A stretch of DNA of 52,166 bases from JAWXUK01 sp044432725 (GTDB lineage Bacteria > Bacillota > Clostridia > Oscillospirales > Oscillospiraceae): NCBI GenBank assembly GCA_044432725.1, contig JAWXUL010000018.1:1-52166 (forward strand), in the 5' to 3' direction. The position numbers and the translations under genes are program-made. Each line of letters starts with the position of its first letter. The stretch's first letter is position 1. Positions 33,509 through 42,249 of this stretch are shown piece after piece. The notes below the pieces were generated by a model that was given only the letters and a program-made list of their open reading frames with translations, was not told the origin of the DNA and did no database searches.

Positions 33509-33545
33509 AATGGCTACATTGGAAAAATCCAGTGTAGCCATTTTC
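33509..33545. terminator. Hairpin with flanking T-runs
   Basis: AATGGCTACA (33509-33518) pairs with TGTAGCCATT (33533-33542) around a TTGG/CCAG inner stem. T or A runs flank it on both sides, so it could work in either direction. Confidence 0.6.
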
Positions 33546-33674
33546 CTATTTTAGTAAAATGAGCTTGGTATACGTTGTATCAAAAATATATCAAGAGAAA
33601 ATCTTAGGACTAAAAGTCAGAAAATGTTCATTTTTTTCATAGAAAATTATGTACTAATAATTTTGAGAAAGGCG

Positions 33675-33700
33675 AAAAGCCTTGAAAAACAAGGCTTTTT
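33675..33700. terminator. Bidirectional terminator near the integrase end
   Basis: AAAAGCCTTG (33675-33684) pairs with CAAGGCTTTT (33690-33699). The T-run after it on the plus strand and the T-run on the minus strand (about 24 bases beyond the integrase stop) fit termination for the minus-strand integrase. Confidence 0.75.
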
Positions 33701-33723
33701 CTGTGTAGGATTCTTCTCTGTTG

Positions 33724-34723
33724 CTAAGTTGATACTAATTCAATATTCTCTTTTAGTTCCTCTATTGATTTATGGGTGTAGATTCGCTCACCCACCCCCA
33801 AGGATTTGTGTCCCATCAAACGGTCAATGCAAACAGGATTCGCCCCTGCAGAATCCAATAAGGAGCGAAATGTATGTCGGCATTCATGAGGAGTATGCTC
33901 CATATTCAATTCCTTCATCAATCGTTTCCACACCGTGCGATATTGACTGTCAGTACATTGTTCTCCATTCATAGTGAAGAGAAACTCACCGTCCATTTTC
34001 ATCCGTTGTGTGATCAATGGTAAGATTTTAGAGTGAATGGGGATAATACGGTTTTTACCCGCCTTTGTTTTTTTACCTCCCGTAAGTGTTTCATTCTCTA
34101 AATTGACTTGCTCTTTTTTCAATTCTAGCAGTTCGGAAATCCGAAATCCTGTATACAAAAAGACCAAGAGTGAATCCATCCAGTCAATATTTCTCTTTTC
34201 CCAAATGAGATTACGTTCTTGTTGAGTGAATACAGCTTTATTCCCCTCTGGAATGGAGTCTGTGGTTAAGAGTGGATGGTATGATTTATTGATAATATCC
34301 AATTCCAAGGCAAAACGATCCAGATGCCGAAAGAGATTTTTGATGGCACTTTGTGTGGCATAACTCCTTTGACATTGGTCGATACATTCTTGAAAATGAT
34401 AGGCTTTCAAACTATGATAGGGAAGATTTTCGAGGGAGTGACAGTACTTATACACTGAAGTGAGGCTGTGTACGTTGGATTTGCTCAATTTAAATAGCAC
34501 GTTTTTCCAACCATAGCTGATACACCTTTAGAAAAGTCAATTTTTTATTCCCATAGTCCCATGGGTCTTTGTTGTATTCTGCCAAAATTTGCAATCCTTC
34601 TTCTCTGGTACTTGCATAACCTATGATGGTTTGTTTTCCACTTTTGCCTTCTCGAATTACAAAAGGTCTCCTTCGATTTCCTGTGAGTTTGGCAACCGTG
34701 CCGTAATGATTGGGTAATTTCAT
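33724..34723 (-). pseudogene. Tyrosine recombinase/integrase, frameshifted
   Basis: Two minus-strand frames join into one integrase. The 5' part (34723-34490) begins MKLPNHYGTVAKLTGNRRRP, the arm-type DNA-binding start, and ends LWLEKRAI. The 3' part (34500-33724) continues with FKLSKSNVHSLTSVYKY and the catalytic domain: R in TGFRISELLE, K in the GKKTKAGKNR loop, HECRHTFR, LMGHKS and the nucleophile Tyr in RIYTHKS. All catalytic residues are intact. The frames overlap at 34490-34500, where one extra base (or two lost) would explain the shift. AGGAGGAATTGG precedes ATG. It may be inactive or contain a sequencing error. Confidence 0.82.
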
Positions 34724-35044
34724 TCCAATTCCTCCTGTAGTTTGGTAATTTTTAGAATAATAGTTGTTGTTAATTTGTTGTTTTTTTGTGATATCCTGTG
34801 ACTCAAGAGTGTTATCTTTCTAGGAAAGAGATAGTTTATTGGTATATTGACTGAAAAAATACATACGATTCCCGATATTATTGGCATAAATACCTATTCA
34901 GAAAAATAATTACTTAAATTTTTTAAATTATTCTTGCATTCAATAATTCTTTATGATATAGTTATTAGTACATAATTCACTTTTATGTAATTTTAAGTAT
35001 TTTTTAATCTAAAGTATATTTAGTTATGAGGGTGGTGTAGATGT
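34724..35044. other. AT-rich divergent control region between the two integrase-like genes
   Basis: The 321 bp between divergent starts hold the promoter listed at 34934-34962, a small dyad ACATAA/TTATGT at about 34970-34988 and an AATAATT/AATTATT dyad near 34905-34935. No gene is seen. Regulation of both recombinase genes is likely here. Confidence 0.6.
34934..34962 (+). promoter_or_regulatory. Promoter candidate for the integrase-like gene and glycan operon
   Basis: TTGCAT (34934-34939), a 17-base spacer, TATAGT (34957-34962): a good housekeeping-type promoter. It is about 80 bases before the start at 35045. Because the first glycan gene follows that gene by 4 bases, this promoter may drive both. 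Confidence 0.6.
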
Positions 35045-36121
35045 ATGAAACGAGCAAATAAGACTGGTACGGTCTCCAAACTATCAGGGAATCGTCGCAG
35101 ACCCTATGTAGCACGAGAGGGTATCACAGGTGAACAACGAATTATTGGATATGGCACAACCTCTATGGAAGCGAGAGATATCCTGAAAAAATTCAACGAA
35201 GTCTTTTTCTCAAAGATGCTCCAAAAAGAGTATTTTTCAGAAGAAGTGACAGAATTTGAAGTCGTCGAGGAACTGATAGACGCAGGTAGCCAGCAAGAAG
35301 ATTATTTTTTGAGTATTACTGGGTTCTTACCCCATATATGTCCTTGCTGTCAGAAAAAGATGGAAAGCAACGAATTTCCCCTTTCATTTCGAGAAGTCTA
35401 TGAATTATGGTTCGAAAGCAAATGGGAAACCTTTGGAAAAGCCAGTCAGGTGAAATTTCATTCAGCCTACAAGCATTTTGCTCCTCTGTACAAGGAAGAA
35501 TTTACGACAATAACGCTCTCGCAGTATGATTCTTGTATCCGAAACTGCGGTCACGGATATTCCACACAAAATGGAATGAAAACTCTCCTTGCTCACCTAG
35601 AACAATTTGTAGTGGAGGAGTGGGGCGATCGTATTGTTTTTCAAAAGAAGGTGGATCGTTTACAGGTTCATAAGAATGACGTAAAGGCAAAACCTGTCTT
35701 CACAGAAGATGAAATTGATAGATTGCTCCTTAACTCTGAATTGGATTGGGTAGATTCTGTACTCTTTTTGATTTATACAGGTTTAACTGTGAGAAAAATG
35801 CTTGATATCAAGATAGATGATGTGGATTTGGAACAAAGTAAAGTCTACTGGGCTGATAACCCAGAGGGAATCTCCCTTCATCCGAATTTATGTGAAGTGC
35901 TTCAGCAAAAAATGGACTATGAACGAAATGAATCTGTTTTCCTTTTCAGTACACCGTCAGGAAAGCAAATTTGCACCAGTAATTTTCATGTGTACTGGAA
36001 TAAAGTGATGGATAAAATGGAGATGTCTCATAGTCCAAAAGATTGCAGGTATACTCATGAAAAATTACTAGAACAATACGGAAATGATGTAATGAGTGGA
36101 AGAAAATTGTTGAAGAGGTAG
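35045..36121 (+). CDS. Catalytically dead integrase-like protein
   Basis: This 358-residue paralog of the integrase has the same start (GTVSKLSGNRRRPYVAREG) and the TGL-type core, but the catalytic set is lost: the first Arg position is Thr (TGLTVRKML instead of TGFRISELL), the HxxR motif is KDCR (SPKDCRYTHEK), and it ends before any LMGH or Tyr motif. An extra segment holds CPCC (about residue 100), a possible zinc-binding loop absent from the neighbour. It may act as a DNA-binding regulator. It precedes the glycan operon by 4 bases, so a role in controlling that operon is plausible. Confidence 0.72.
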   Translation: MKRANKTGTVSKLSGNRRRPYVAREGITGEQRIIGYGTTSMEARDILKKFNEVFFSKMLQKEYFSEEVTEFEVVEELIDAGSQQEDYFLSITGFLPHICPCCQKKMESNEFPLSFREVYELWFESKWETFGKASQVKFHSAYKHFAPLYKEEFTTITLSQYDSCIRNCGHGYSTQNGMKTLLAHLEQFVVEEWGDRIVFQKKVDRLQVHKNDVKAKPVFTEDEIDRLLLNSELDWVDSVLFLIYTGLTVRKMLDIKIDDVDLEQSKVYWADNPEGISLHPNLCEVLQQKMDYERNESVFLFSTPSGKQICTSNFHVYWNKVMDKMEMSHSPKDCRYTHEKLLEQYGNDVMSGRKLLKR

Positions 36122-36125
36122 GGCA

Positions 36126-36977
36126 ATGCAAAAACCCGATATCAAAATATTTGTATCCTGTCATCAAAATTCATTTGTACCAGAACATCCTCTTCTTTAT
36201 CCCATTCAAGTTGGAACGAGTTTATCTGATTCAGAATTTCCTAATATGTTACATGATAACACAGGGGATCATATTTCTGAGAAAAACAAAAGATTCTGTG
36301 AGTTAACAGCACAATATTGGGTCTGGAAAAATATAGAGGCTGATTATTATGGCTTTTTTCATTATCGAAGATACCTTGTGCCGAATCCAAAGACAAAAAA
36401 AATCTATCAGCTTCACTCCCTACCTGATGAAATTTTCCTTGATAAATGTGAGTTTTCGCAATTTGAATCATTAATTCCAAATTATGATATTATCGTTCCA
36501 AAAAGTGAAAATATGCGAATCCCAGTAGCAAGACATTATGCAGAAGCAAATTTTCACCATAAGAAGGATTTAGAGTTGATGAAATCTATTCTGATACGTC
36601 AACAACCACAATATCAGTCAGCTATGGAGCAATATTTAATGCAAACTAGCTGTTATTTTGGGAATATCTTCATTATGAAAAAAGAAGTTTTTCAAGATTA
36701 TTGTGAGTGGTTGCACCCTGTACTGTTTCATATTGAACAAGAAATCGATATGACTGAGTATGGTGTTGAGGAACAGAGGGTACTCGGCTATTTGGGTGAA
36801 CGGCTTTTGGGGATATATTATACCCAGCGAAAAAGACATTTACGTTGTCTTGAGCTACCAAGAATGCACTTCGAGGGGAAATCCATGGTACGTTGGAGAA
36901 AACAGTGGGTAAATCTGTGTTTGCCTGTAGGCAGTTGGCGGAGGGCTATGGTGAAGGGGAGAATGATTGGGTGGTGA
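36126..36977 (+). CDS. DUF4422-type glycosyltransferase
   Basis: This 283-residue protein begins MQKPDIKIFVSCHQNSFVPE and has ADYYGFFHYRRYLV, EQRVLGYLGERLLGIYY and a basic C-terminus. DUF4422 is a glycosyltransferase-like family in capsule loci; its members add sugars in the cytoplasm. It has no signal or helix. It follows the integrase-like gene by 4 bases and is coupled to licD. Acceptor and donor unknown. Confidence 0.75.
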   Translation: MQKPDIKIFVSCHQNSFVPEHPLLYPIQVGTSLSDSEFPNMLHDNTGDHISEKNKRFCELTAQYWVWKNIEADYYGFFHYRRYLVPNPKTKKIYQLHSLPDEIFLDKCEFSQFESLIPNYDIIVPKSENMRIPVARHYAEANFHHKKDLELMKSILIRQQPQYQSAMEQYLMQTSCYFGNIFIMKKEVFQDYCEWLHPVLFHIEQEIDMTEYGVEEQRVLGYLGERLLGIYYTQRKRHLRCLELPRMHFEGKSMVRWRKQWVNLCLPVGSWRRAMVKGRMIGW

Positions 36978-36981
36978 CTAT

Positions 36982-37815
36982 TTGGCTGAAGAAGAACCAA
37001 TTAATGCTGAAGGTACGTTGTTAAGAAAGCTTCAGTTGTGTGAATTAGAGATCTTGAGAGAATTTGTGCGAATATGTACAAAATACGAGTTAAGATATTT
37101 TCTGGTTGGCGGCACCCTACTTGGAGCGGTACGTCATCAAGGGTTTATACCATGGGATGATGATATAGATGTAGCAATGTTACGAGAAGACTATGATGAA
37201 TTTGCTAAAATTGCACAAGTAGAATTTGGTGAAACTTATTTTTACCAAGATTACAATACCGACCCACATTATTTCCTAAGTTATGCGAAGATAAGGAAAA
37301 ATGGAACAGAGGTTTATGAAGAACGATTTAAAAACTCTCAGTTTCATAAAGGTGTATTTATTGACATTTTTCCTTTGGACTATTGTCCTAAACCTAGTTT
37401 ATTTACCCATTTTCTTTTTAATGTGTTGGCGGTAATGAATTATCGGGGACAGGTGGACAGTGGAGAAGAATATAATCCTTATGATGAATTGATTGGGAAG
37501 TTAGGTTGGGAAGTACTTAAGATATTTTCTAAGAGTCAAACTATAAAACTGCGTAAAAATCTTATTCTTTTCGGCAAATTTATTGGAAAACAAACGTATA
37601 TCGCTTCATATAGTGGTGCTTATGGATACAAGCGTGAAGTTTTTCCTCTAGCAGCCTATGATAAATTGCATCACACATTGTTTTGTGAAGAGCTATACTC
37701 TGTACCGATTAAATATGACTTGTATTTAACTCAAATTTATGGAGGGAATTATATGAGATTACCAGAAAAAAGTGATAGACACACACATATAAACGTGAAT
37801 TTTATTTCAATATAG
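36982..37815 (+). CDS. LicD-family phosphotransferase
   Basis: This 277-residue protein (TTG start after GGGTGGTG; an upstream TTG at 36967 is possible but overlaps the previous stop) has the LicD core: VGGTLLGAVRHQGFIPW and DDDIDVAM with the metal-binding Asp residues near 59-63. LicD proteins transfer phosphocholine or related phospho-groups onto surface glycans, often from a CDP donor. Next to a TagF-like transferase and a CDP-alditol module, it probably moves a phosphoalditol or phosphocholine group. It is followed at once by the TagF-like gene. Confidence 0.8.
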   Translation: MAEEEPINAEGTLLRKLQLCELEILREFVRICTKYELRYFLVGGTLLGAVRHQGFIPWDDDIDVAMLREDYDEFAKIAQVEFGETYFYQDYNTDPHYFLSYAKIRKNGTEVYEERFKNSQFHKGVFIDIFPLDYCPKPSLFTHFLFNVLAVMNYRGQVDSGEEYNPYDELIGKLGWEVLKIFSKSQTIKLRKNLILFGKFIGKQTYIASYSGAYGYKREVFPLAAYDKLHHTLFCEELYSVPIKYDLYLTQIYGGNYMRLPEKSDRHTHINVNFISI

Positions 37816-37824
37816 GAGTTAATG

Positions 37825-39078
37825 ATGAACAAACTGATAGATATTTTAGCAGAACGCCGTCTATTTAAGGTGCTTACAAAAAAGATCAAAAATTTCTTTC
37901 CATTTCTTCTGAAAGGTGTAAATAATGTTTTATCTTTAATTGCAATAGAAATAATTCGTTCTACAACTGAAGTTAAGAATAACGAAATAGTATTTGTAAC
38001 CTCACGTGGTGACTATTATTGTAATTGTAGAGCAATAGCAGATGAAATTTTAGATCAAGGTCTAAACTATAAGTTAACGTGGGTTATACGAAAAGGTACT
38101 AATACTACTATTTTTCCCAACAAAATGAAATTGGTGAAAAGAGACAGTGCAAATTTTTATAGAGCTATATCTAGTGCAAAGATTATTATTGATAATTCAG
38201 TTAATACGTCTTACATGAAATATAGAAAAAAGAGTAATCAAATATTCATTGAAACGTGGCATGGATCAATAGGAATAAAAAAAGCAAATATAGAAAGTAT
38301 TAATGATAAAAAATGGATAAGAAAAGCTAAAGAAACTGCTTTTTTAACTGATTATTGCATTTCAAACAGTGATTTTGAAGATTCTGTCTATAAAGAAGAT
38401 TTTTGGAAAACTAATACAATACTCAAATATGGACATCCACGAAATGATATTTTATTTTCAATACATCAACAAAAGCAAGAAAAGAGAAAGAAGCTTGTAT
38501 GTGATTACTTTCAAATACCAGAAGACTCCAAAATTTGTTTATATGCTCCAACATATAGGGATACAAATAATCTATCTGTTTATTTATTAGATTATAACTC
38601 CTTAATTGAAGCATTAACATTAAAATTTGGTGGTGAATGGGTTATTATGACCAGAATGCATTTTATGACTTTGAAAAAAATGAAAAAAATAAAAATGCCA
38701 GAAAATGTAATTAACGCAAATAAATTTCACGATATACAAGATTTGATGTTAGTTGCAGATGTTGGAATAACTGATTTTTCTAGTTGGATTTGTGATTTCA
38801 TGTTAAATAAAAAACCCGGGTTTTTATATGCCACCGATCAGGATGAGTACAAAGATGAACGTGGATTTTATTACCCTCTATCCTCGCTTCCGTTTCCAGT
38901 TACAGATTCAATTGAAAGTTTGACCGATTCCATAATAAATTTTGACAATAAAAAATTTCAAGCCGATTGTGAAAATTTCTTAAGAGATAAAGGTTGCATT
39001 GACGACGGTAGAGCTTCTGAAAGAGTCGTAGGAAAGATAAAAGAAATCATTGAATCAAGAACATATGACTCAATATAA
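37825..39078 (+). CDS. CDP-glycerol/CDP-alditol glycerophosphotransferase-like protein (TagF/TarL type)
   Basis: This 417-residue protein has the TagF signature: ETWHGSIGIKK (catalytic His) near residue 150, HPRNDILF, APTYRD and DFSSWICDF. The family transfers a phospho-alditol from a CDP donor to a growing teichoic-type polymer. The N-terminus has a short amphipathic helix region (FFPFLLKGVNNVLSL) but no true membrane segment. ATG 37825 is preferred over 37822 because GGAG at 37814 is better spaced. The 3 genes downstream provide a likely CDP-alditol donor. The base composition is visibly more AT-rich than the transfer block, suggesting separate origin. Confidence 0.85.
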   Translation: MNKLIDILAERRLFKVLTKKIKNFFPFLLKGVNNVLSLIAIEIIRSTTEVKNNEIVFVTSRGDYYCNCRAIADEILDQGLNYKLTWVIRKGTNTTIFPNKMKLVKRDSANFYRAISSAKIIIDNSVNTSYMKYRKKSNQIFIETWHGSIGIKKANIESINDKKWIRKAKETAFLTDYCISNSDFEDSVYKEDFWKTNTILKYGHPRNDILFSIHQQKQEKRKKLVCDYFQIPEDSKICLYAPTYRDTNNLSVYLLDYNSLIEALTLKFGGEWVIMTRMHFMTLKKMKKIKMPENVINANKFHDIQDLMLVADVGITDFSSWICDFMLNKKPGFLYATDQDEYKDERGFYYPLSSLPFPVTDSIESLTDSIINFDNKKFQADCENFLRDKGCIDDGRASERVVGKIKEIIESRTYDSI

Positions 39079-39110
39079 ACATTTACGAAAGGTAGCAATG
39101 AGGAAAATAC

Positions 39111-39836
39111 ATGAATATTTTATTACTAATGATGGGTGGAAGTGGAACAAGAGTGGGTGGAGATATCCCAAAACAGTATGTAGAAATCAATGGAAAGCCA
39201 ATATTTTTCTACATCTTGAATAAATATATAGAAACAAGAATGATAGATAAAATTTGCATTATATCTAATGAAAAATGGATTGAGTATGTAAAAATGACAA
39301 TTTCATCGCTACATTCCGTAGCACCAATCACGGTAGTAGCAGGTGGTTCTACCCGTTCTGAGTCAGTGAAAAATGGTTTGCTCGAAGTTTCTTCTTACGC
39401 AAATGACGATGACGTAATATTAATTCACGATGCAACTCATCCTTATGTGGATGTATCAGTTTTACCCGAAATGATTTCTGCTATTGAATGCTATGGTGGA
39501 GCAACACTTGGAGAATTTCAATATGATACTTGTTATCAAATGTCTGATGAACACATCATCGATAAAGTATTACCACGTCAATTTCTTGTAGCAGGAGCTT
39601 CTCCTGAAGGGTTTCAATATAAAGAAATAAGCACAATTTATTTTAGTTCTTCAAAAGAGGAGTTAGAGTCCATGTCTTCAGCAGGTGCAATTGCACTTAA
39701 TCATAATATTAATATGAAGGTAATAGAAACAAAGGTATTGAATTTGAAAATAACACATTCTGAAGATTTGGAAATTCTTAAAGTTTTACTAACAGATTAT
39801 TTTTTCAAGGATGATACAAGAGGGAGGAAATCGTAA
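39111..39836 (+). CDS. IspD/TarI-family cytidylyltransferase
   Basis: This 241-residue protein carries GGSGTRVGGDIPKQY (CTP-binding start, residues 9-23), VAGGSTRSESVKNGL and ILIHDATHPYV. The family joins CMP from CTP to a sugar-alcohol phosphate. TarI makes CDP-ribitol; IspD makes CDP-methylerythritol. Here the neighbours (a GatZ-like protein, a zinc dehydrogenase and TagF) favour a CDP-alditol role over isoprenoid synthesis. It ends directly at the ATG of the GatZ-like gene. Confidence 0.85.
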   Translation: MNILLLMMGGSGTRVGGDIPKQYVEINGKPIFFYILNKYIETRMIDKICIISNEKWIEYVKMTISSLHSVAPITVVAGGSTRSESVKNGLLEVSSYANDDDVILIHDATHPYVDVSVLPEMISAIECYGGATLGEFQYDTCYQMSDEHIIDKVLPRQFLVAGASPEGFQYKEISTIYFSSSKEELESMSSAGAIALNHNINMKVIETKVLNLKITHSEDLEILKVLLTDYFFKDDTRGRKS

Positions 39837-41141
39837 ATGGAAAATTTCTTGCATACAATGATTGAAAAAAGACAATTAGGTATTCGTTGTGGAATTCCTT
39901 CTTTTTGCTGTGCAAATAAAATTGTGATTGAAGCAATTTTAGACTATGCCAAAGCAAATGACATAATTGTTCTAATTGAAGCAACATCTAATCAAGTTAA
40001 TCAAGATTTAGGTTATACAGGTATGACTCCTCTTGACTTTAAGGATTATGTGTTTGAAATTGCTGATAAAATTGACTTATCCAAAAATAAAATTATTTTG
40101 GGCGGGGACCATATGGGACCACTTCCATGGATTCATCTACCAGCCGAAATAGCCATGGATCAAGCAGAGATTTTAGTTCGAGATTGTGTACGAGCAGGTT
40201 ATACAAAAATTCATTTAGATACTAGTATGCCTTTACAAGGGGATGTATCTTTTTCAGATGAACTTATCGCACAAAGAGCTGGAAGATTATATATAGCTTG
40301 TGAAGATGAATTTTCACAAATAAAAAAATCGAACAAATCTGCTATTCATCCAGTTTATGTTATTGGAAGCGAAGTCCCTATACCAGGTGGTGCGATAAGT
40401 GAAGAAGGTGAGGTAGAAATCACTAATTGCACTAGTTTTCAACAATCACTTTTTGCATATAAAAAAGTTTTCACCGAAATGGACATAACCGATGCATGGC
40501 AGCACATCATAGCCCTTGTAGTTCAGCCCGGAGTCGAATTTGGAAATGATTCAGTTCAAGACTACGATAGGGATAGTGCAAAAGAACTTTGTGATATACT
40601 GCACAATTATCCAGACATTGTATTTGAAGGGCATTCTACAGATTTTCAAACGTCTAAAAACTTGCGATATTTAGTGGAAGATGGCTTTGGTATAATCAAA
40701 GTAGGCCCCGCTCTTACCTTTGCGTTGAGAGAAGCATTATTTGCCTTAGATTACATAGAGAATGAGCTAGATTTCACATCAGATAAAAAAGCAAATTTTT
40801 CTAAAACTTTAATTGAAACGATGTGTACTGAACCAAAATATTGGAATAAATATTATGATGATACTAAATCTAAAATATTGCAATGTAAATACAGTTTTTC
40901 AGATAGAAGTCGATACTATTTAATAGACCAAAAAGTGGAACATAGTGTATCAACACTAATTTCTAATCTAAGTAACATTGAATTACCACTGGGTCTTTTA
41001 AGTCAGTTCATGCCATTGCAGTATAAGAAAGTTATCGAAGGAACAATTGATAGAAATGCGTATTCACTTGTAAAGGATAGTGTTACAAATGTTATTGAAG
41101 ATTATCACAAAGCGACACAAAGTATTTATTTGAAAAAATAA
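39837..41141 (+). CDS. GatZ/KbaZ-like class II tagatose-bisphosphate aldolase subunit
   Basis: This 434-residue protein has the GatZ/KbaZ layout: IRCGIPSFCCANK, VLIEATSNQVNQ, ILGGDHMGPLPW and FEGHSTDFQT. In Escherichia coli this subunit supports GatY or KbaY in cleaving tagatose-1,6-bisphosphate. No GatY partner is present. In this sugar-nucleotide setting it may act alone to make or shape a six-carbon phosphate precursor. Coupled to the cytidylyltransferase (starts at its stop) and followed by the dehydrogenase. The pathway role is inferred only from context. Confidence 0.82.
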   Translation: MENFLHTMIEKRQLGIRCGIPSFCCANKIVIEAILDYAKANDIIVLIEATSNQVNQDLGYTGMTPLDFKDYVFEIADKIDLSKNKIILGGDHMGPLPWIHLPAEIAMDQAEILVRDCVRAGYTKIHLDTSMPLQGDVSFSDELIAQRAGRLYIACEDEFSQIKKSNKSAIHPVYVIGSEVPIPGGAISEEGEVEITNCTSFQQSLFAYKKVFTEMDITDAWQHIIALVVQPGVEFGNDSVQDYDRDSAKELCDILHNYPDIVFEGHSTDFQTSKNLRYLVEDGFGIIKVGPALTFALREALFALDYIENELDFTSDKKANFSKTLIETMCTEPKYWNKYYDDTKSKILQCKYSFSDRSRYYLIDQKVEHSVSTLISNLSNIELPLGLLSQFMPLQYKKVIEGTIDRNAYSLVKDSVTNVIEDYHKATQSIYLKK

Positions 41142-41163
41142 TCTAATCTGAGAGGAGTATCTT

Positions 41164-42249
41164 ATGAAAGCTGCTGTTTTGTTAGGAAATAACAACATTG
41201 TTTATACGGACATTGAAGAACCAATTCTAGAGCATGGATATGCAAAAATAAAAGTATATGTATGTGGGGTTTGTGGTTCTGATATCCCTCGAGTTCATAA
41301 CAATGCTGCACACAATTATCCTTTAGTTTTAGGACACGAGTTTTCAGGAGAAATTATCGATATTTCAGAAAATACTTTTGATTTAAAGGTTGGGGATTCA
41401 GTTTCTGTAGCTCCGTTAATTCCCTGTAATAACTGTTCCGATTGTCATTCTGGAAATTATTCACTTTGTGAAAAGTATTCATTTATTGGTTCCAGACAAC
41501 AGGGAGGACTTGCTGAATATGTTGTAGTTCCTATCCAAAATTTGGTAAAAATACCATCGAACCTTTCTTATGTTACAGCAGCATTAATCGAACCTTCAAC
41601 TGTCGCTCTGCACGCTTTAAAAGTGTGTGGTTTTGGTGGTAATAAAACTGCTGTGGTAATTGGCTGTGGTATTATTGGAATTTTCACAATTCAGTGGTTA
41701 AAACTTTTGGGTGCTACTAAGGTTATCGCAGTTGCGAGAGGGTGTCAAGCAAAACTTGCGGCGCAAAAAGCAGGTGCTGATATTGTATTAGAAGATAACG
41801 TAAACGATTTTTTAACTAATCAAGTCTGGGAAAGCTATGGTTTCGCTTCTTACGTTTTTGATTGTGTTGGTTCAGAAAAAACTATATGTACCTCTTTGCA
41901 AGCTGTAGAAAAAAAAGGATGCATTTGTTTTATAGGTACACCGAAAACAAAGGTCACAATCCCAATTGCTACATGGGAAAAAATACTGCGCAAAGAATGT
42001 CATGTTACAGGCTCGTGGATGTCCTATTCTGCTCCTTTTCCAGGGGAGGAATGGACGGAAAGTGTTAATGCCTTCTCTAAAAAAACACTAAAGGTCTTTC
42101 CAGAAATGATAAGTGGTACTCATCACTTAGAATCTGTTGCCGATGTTTTCGCACAGATAAAAGAAGCGAAACCAAGAGGTCGAGTGCTATTTTTAATAAA
42201 TGAGTGTGACTCTAACTGTATGGATGCAAAAATAGAGATTGAATATTGA
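41164..42249 (+). CDS. Zinc-dependent sugar-phosphate/alditol dehydrogenase (GatD/TarJ-like)
   Basis: This 361-residue medium-chain dehydrogenase has a catalytic zinc site (CGVCGSDI and GHEFSGE), a structural zinc lobe with C-x2-C-x2-C-x7-C (CNNCSDCHSGNYSLC) and a Rossmann fold (VVIGCGIIGIF). The start (MKAAVLLGNNNIVYTDIEEP) resembles galactitol-1-phosphate 5-dehydrogenase, and TarJ is in the same fold. In context it would reduce a ketose phosphate to an alditol phosphate for the cytidylyltransferase. GAGGAG is 8 bases upstream. It is the last gene of the first glycan block. Confidence 0.82.
   Translation: MKAAVLLGNNNIVYTDIEEPILEHGYAKIKVYVCGVCGSDIPRVHNNAAHNYPLVLGHEFSGEIIDISENTFDLKVGDSVSVAPLIPCNNCSDCHSGNYSLCEKYSFIGSRQQGGLAEYVVVPIQNLVKIPSNLSYVTAALIEPSTVALHALKVCGFGGNKTAVVIGCGIIGIFTIQWLKLLGATKVIAVARGCQAKLAAQKAGADIVLEDNVNDFLTNQVWESYGFASYVFDCVGSEKTICTSLQAVEKKGCICFIGTPKTKVTIPIATWEKILRKECHVTGSWMSYSAPFPGEEWTESVNAFSKKTLKVFPEMISGTHHLESVADVFAQIKEAKPRGRVLFLINECDSNCMDAKIEIEY

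Larger units (their letters stand above)
33297..33723. other. Gene-free region between the surface pair and the integrase
   Basis: No convincing gene. It contains the dyad at 33388-33429, hairpins at 33509-33545 and 33675-33700, and AT-rich sequence that should hold the promoter for the minus-strand surface genes. The plus-strand frame at 33624-33974 overlaps the integrase and is rejected. Confidence 0.6.

Noticed and set aside
33624..33974. Plus-strand open frame overlapping the integrase
   Set aside because: It lies antisense to the integrase and through a terminator, with no ribosome site.
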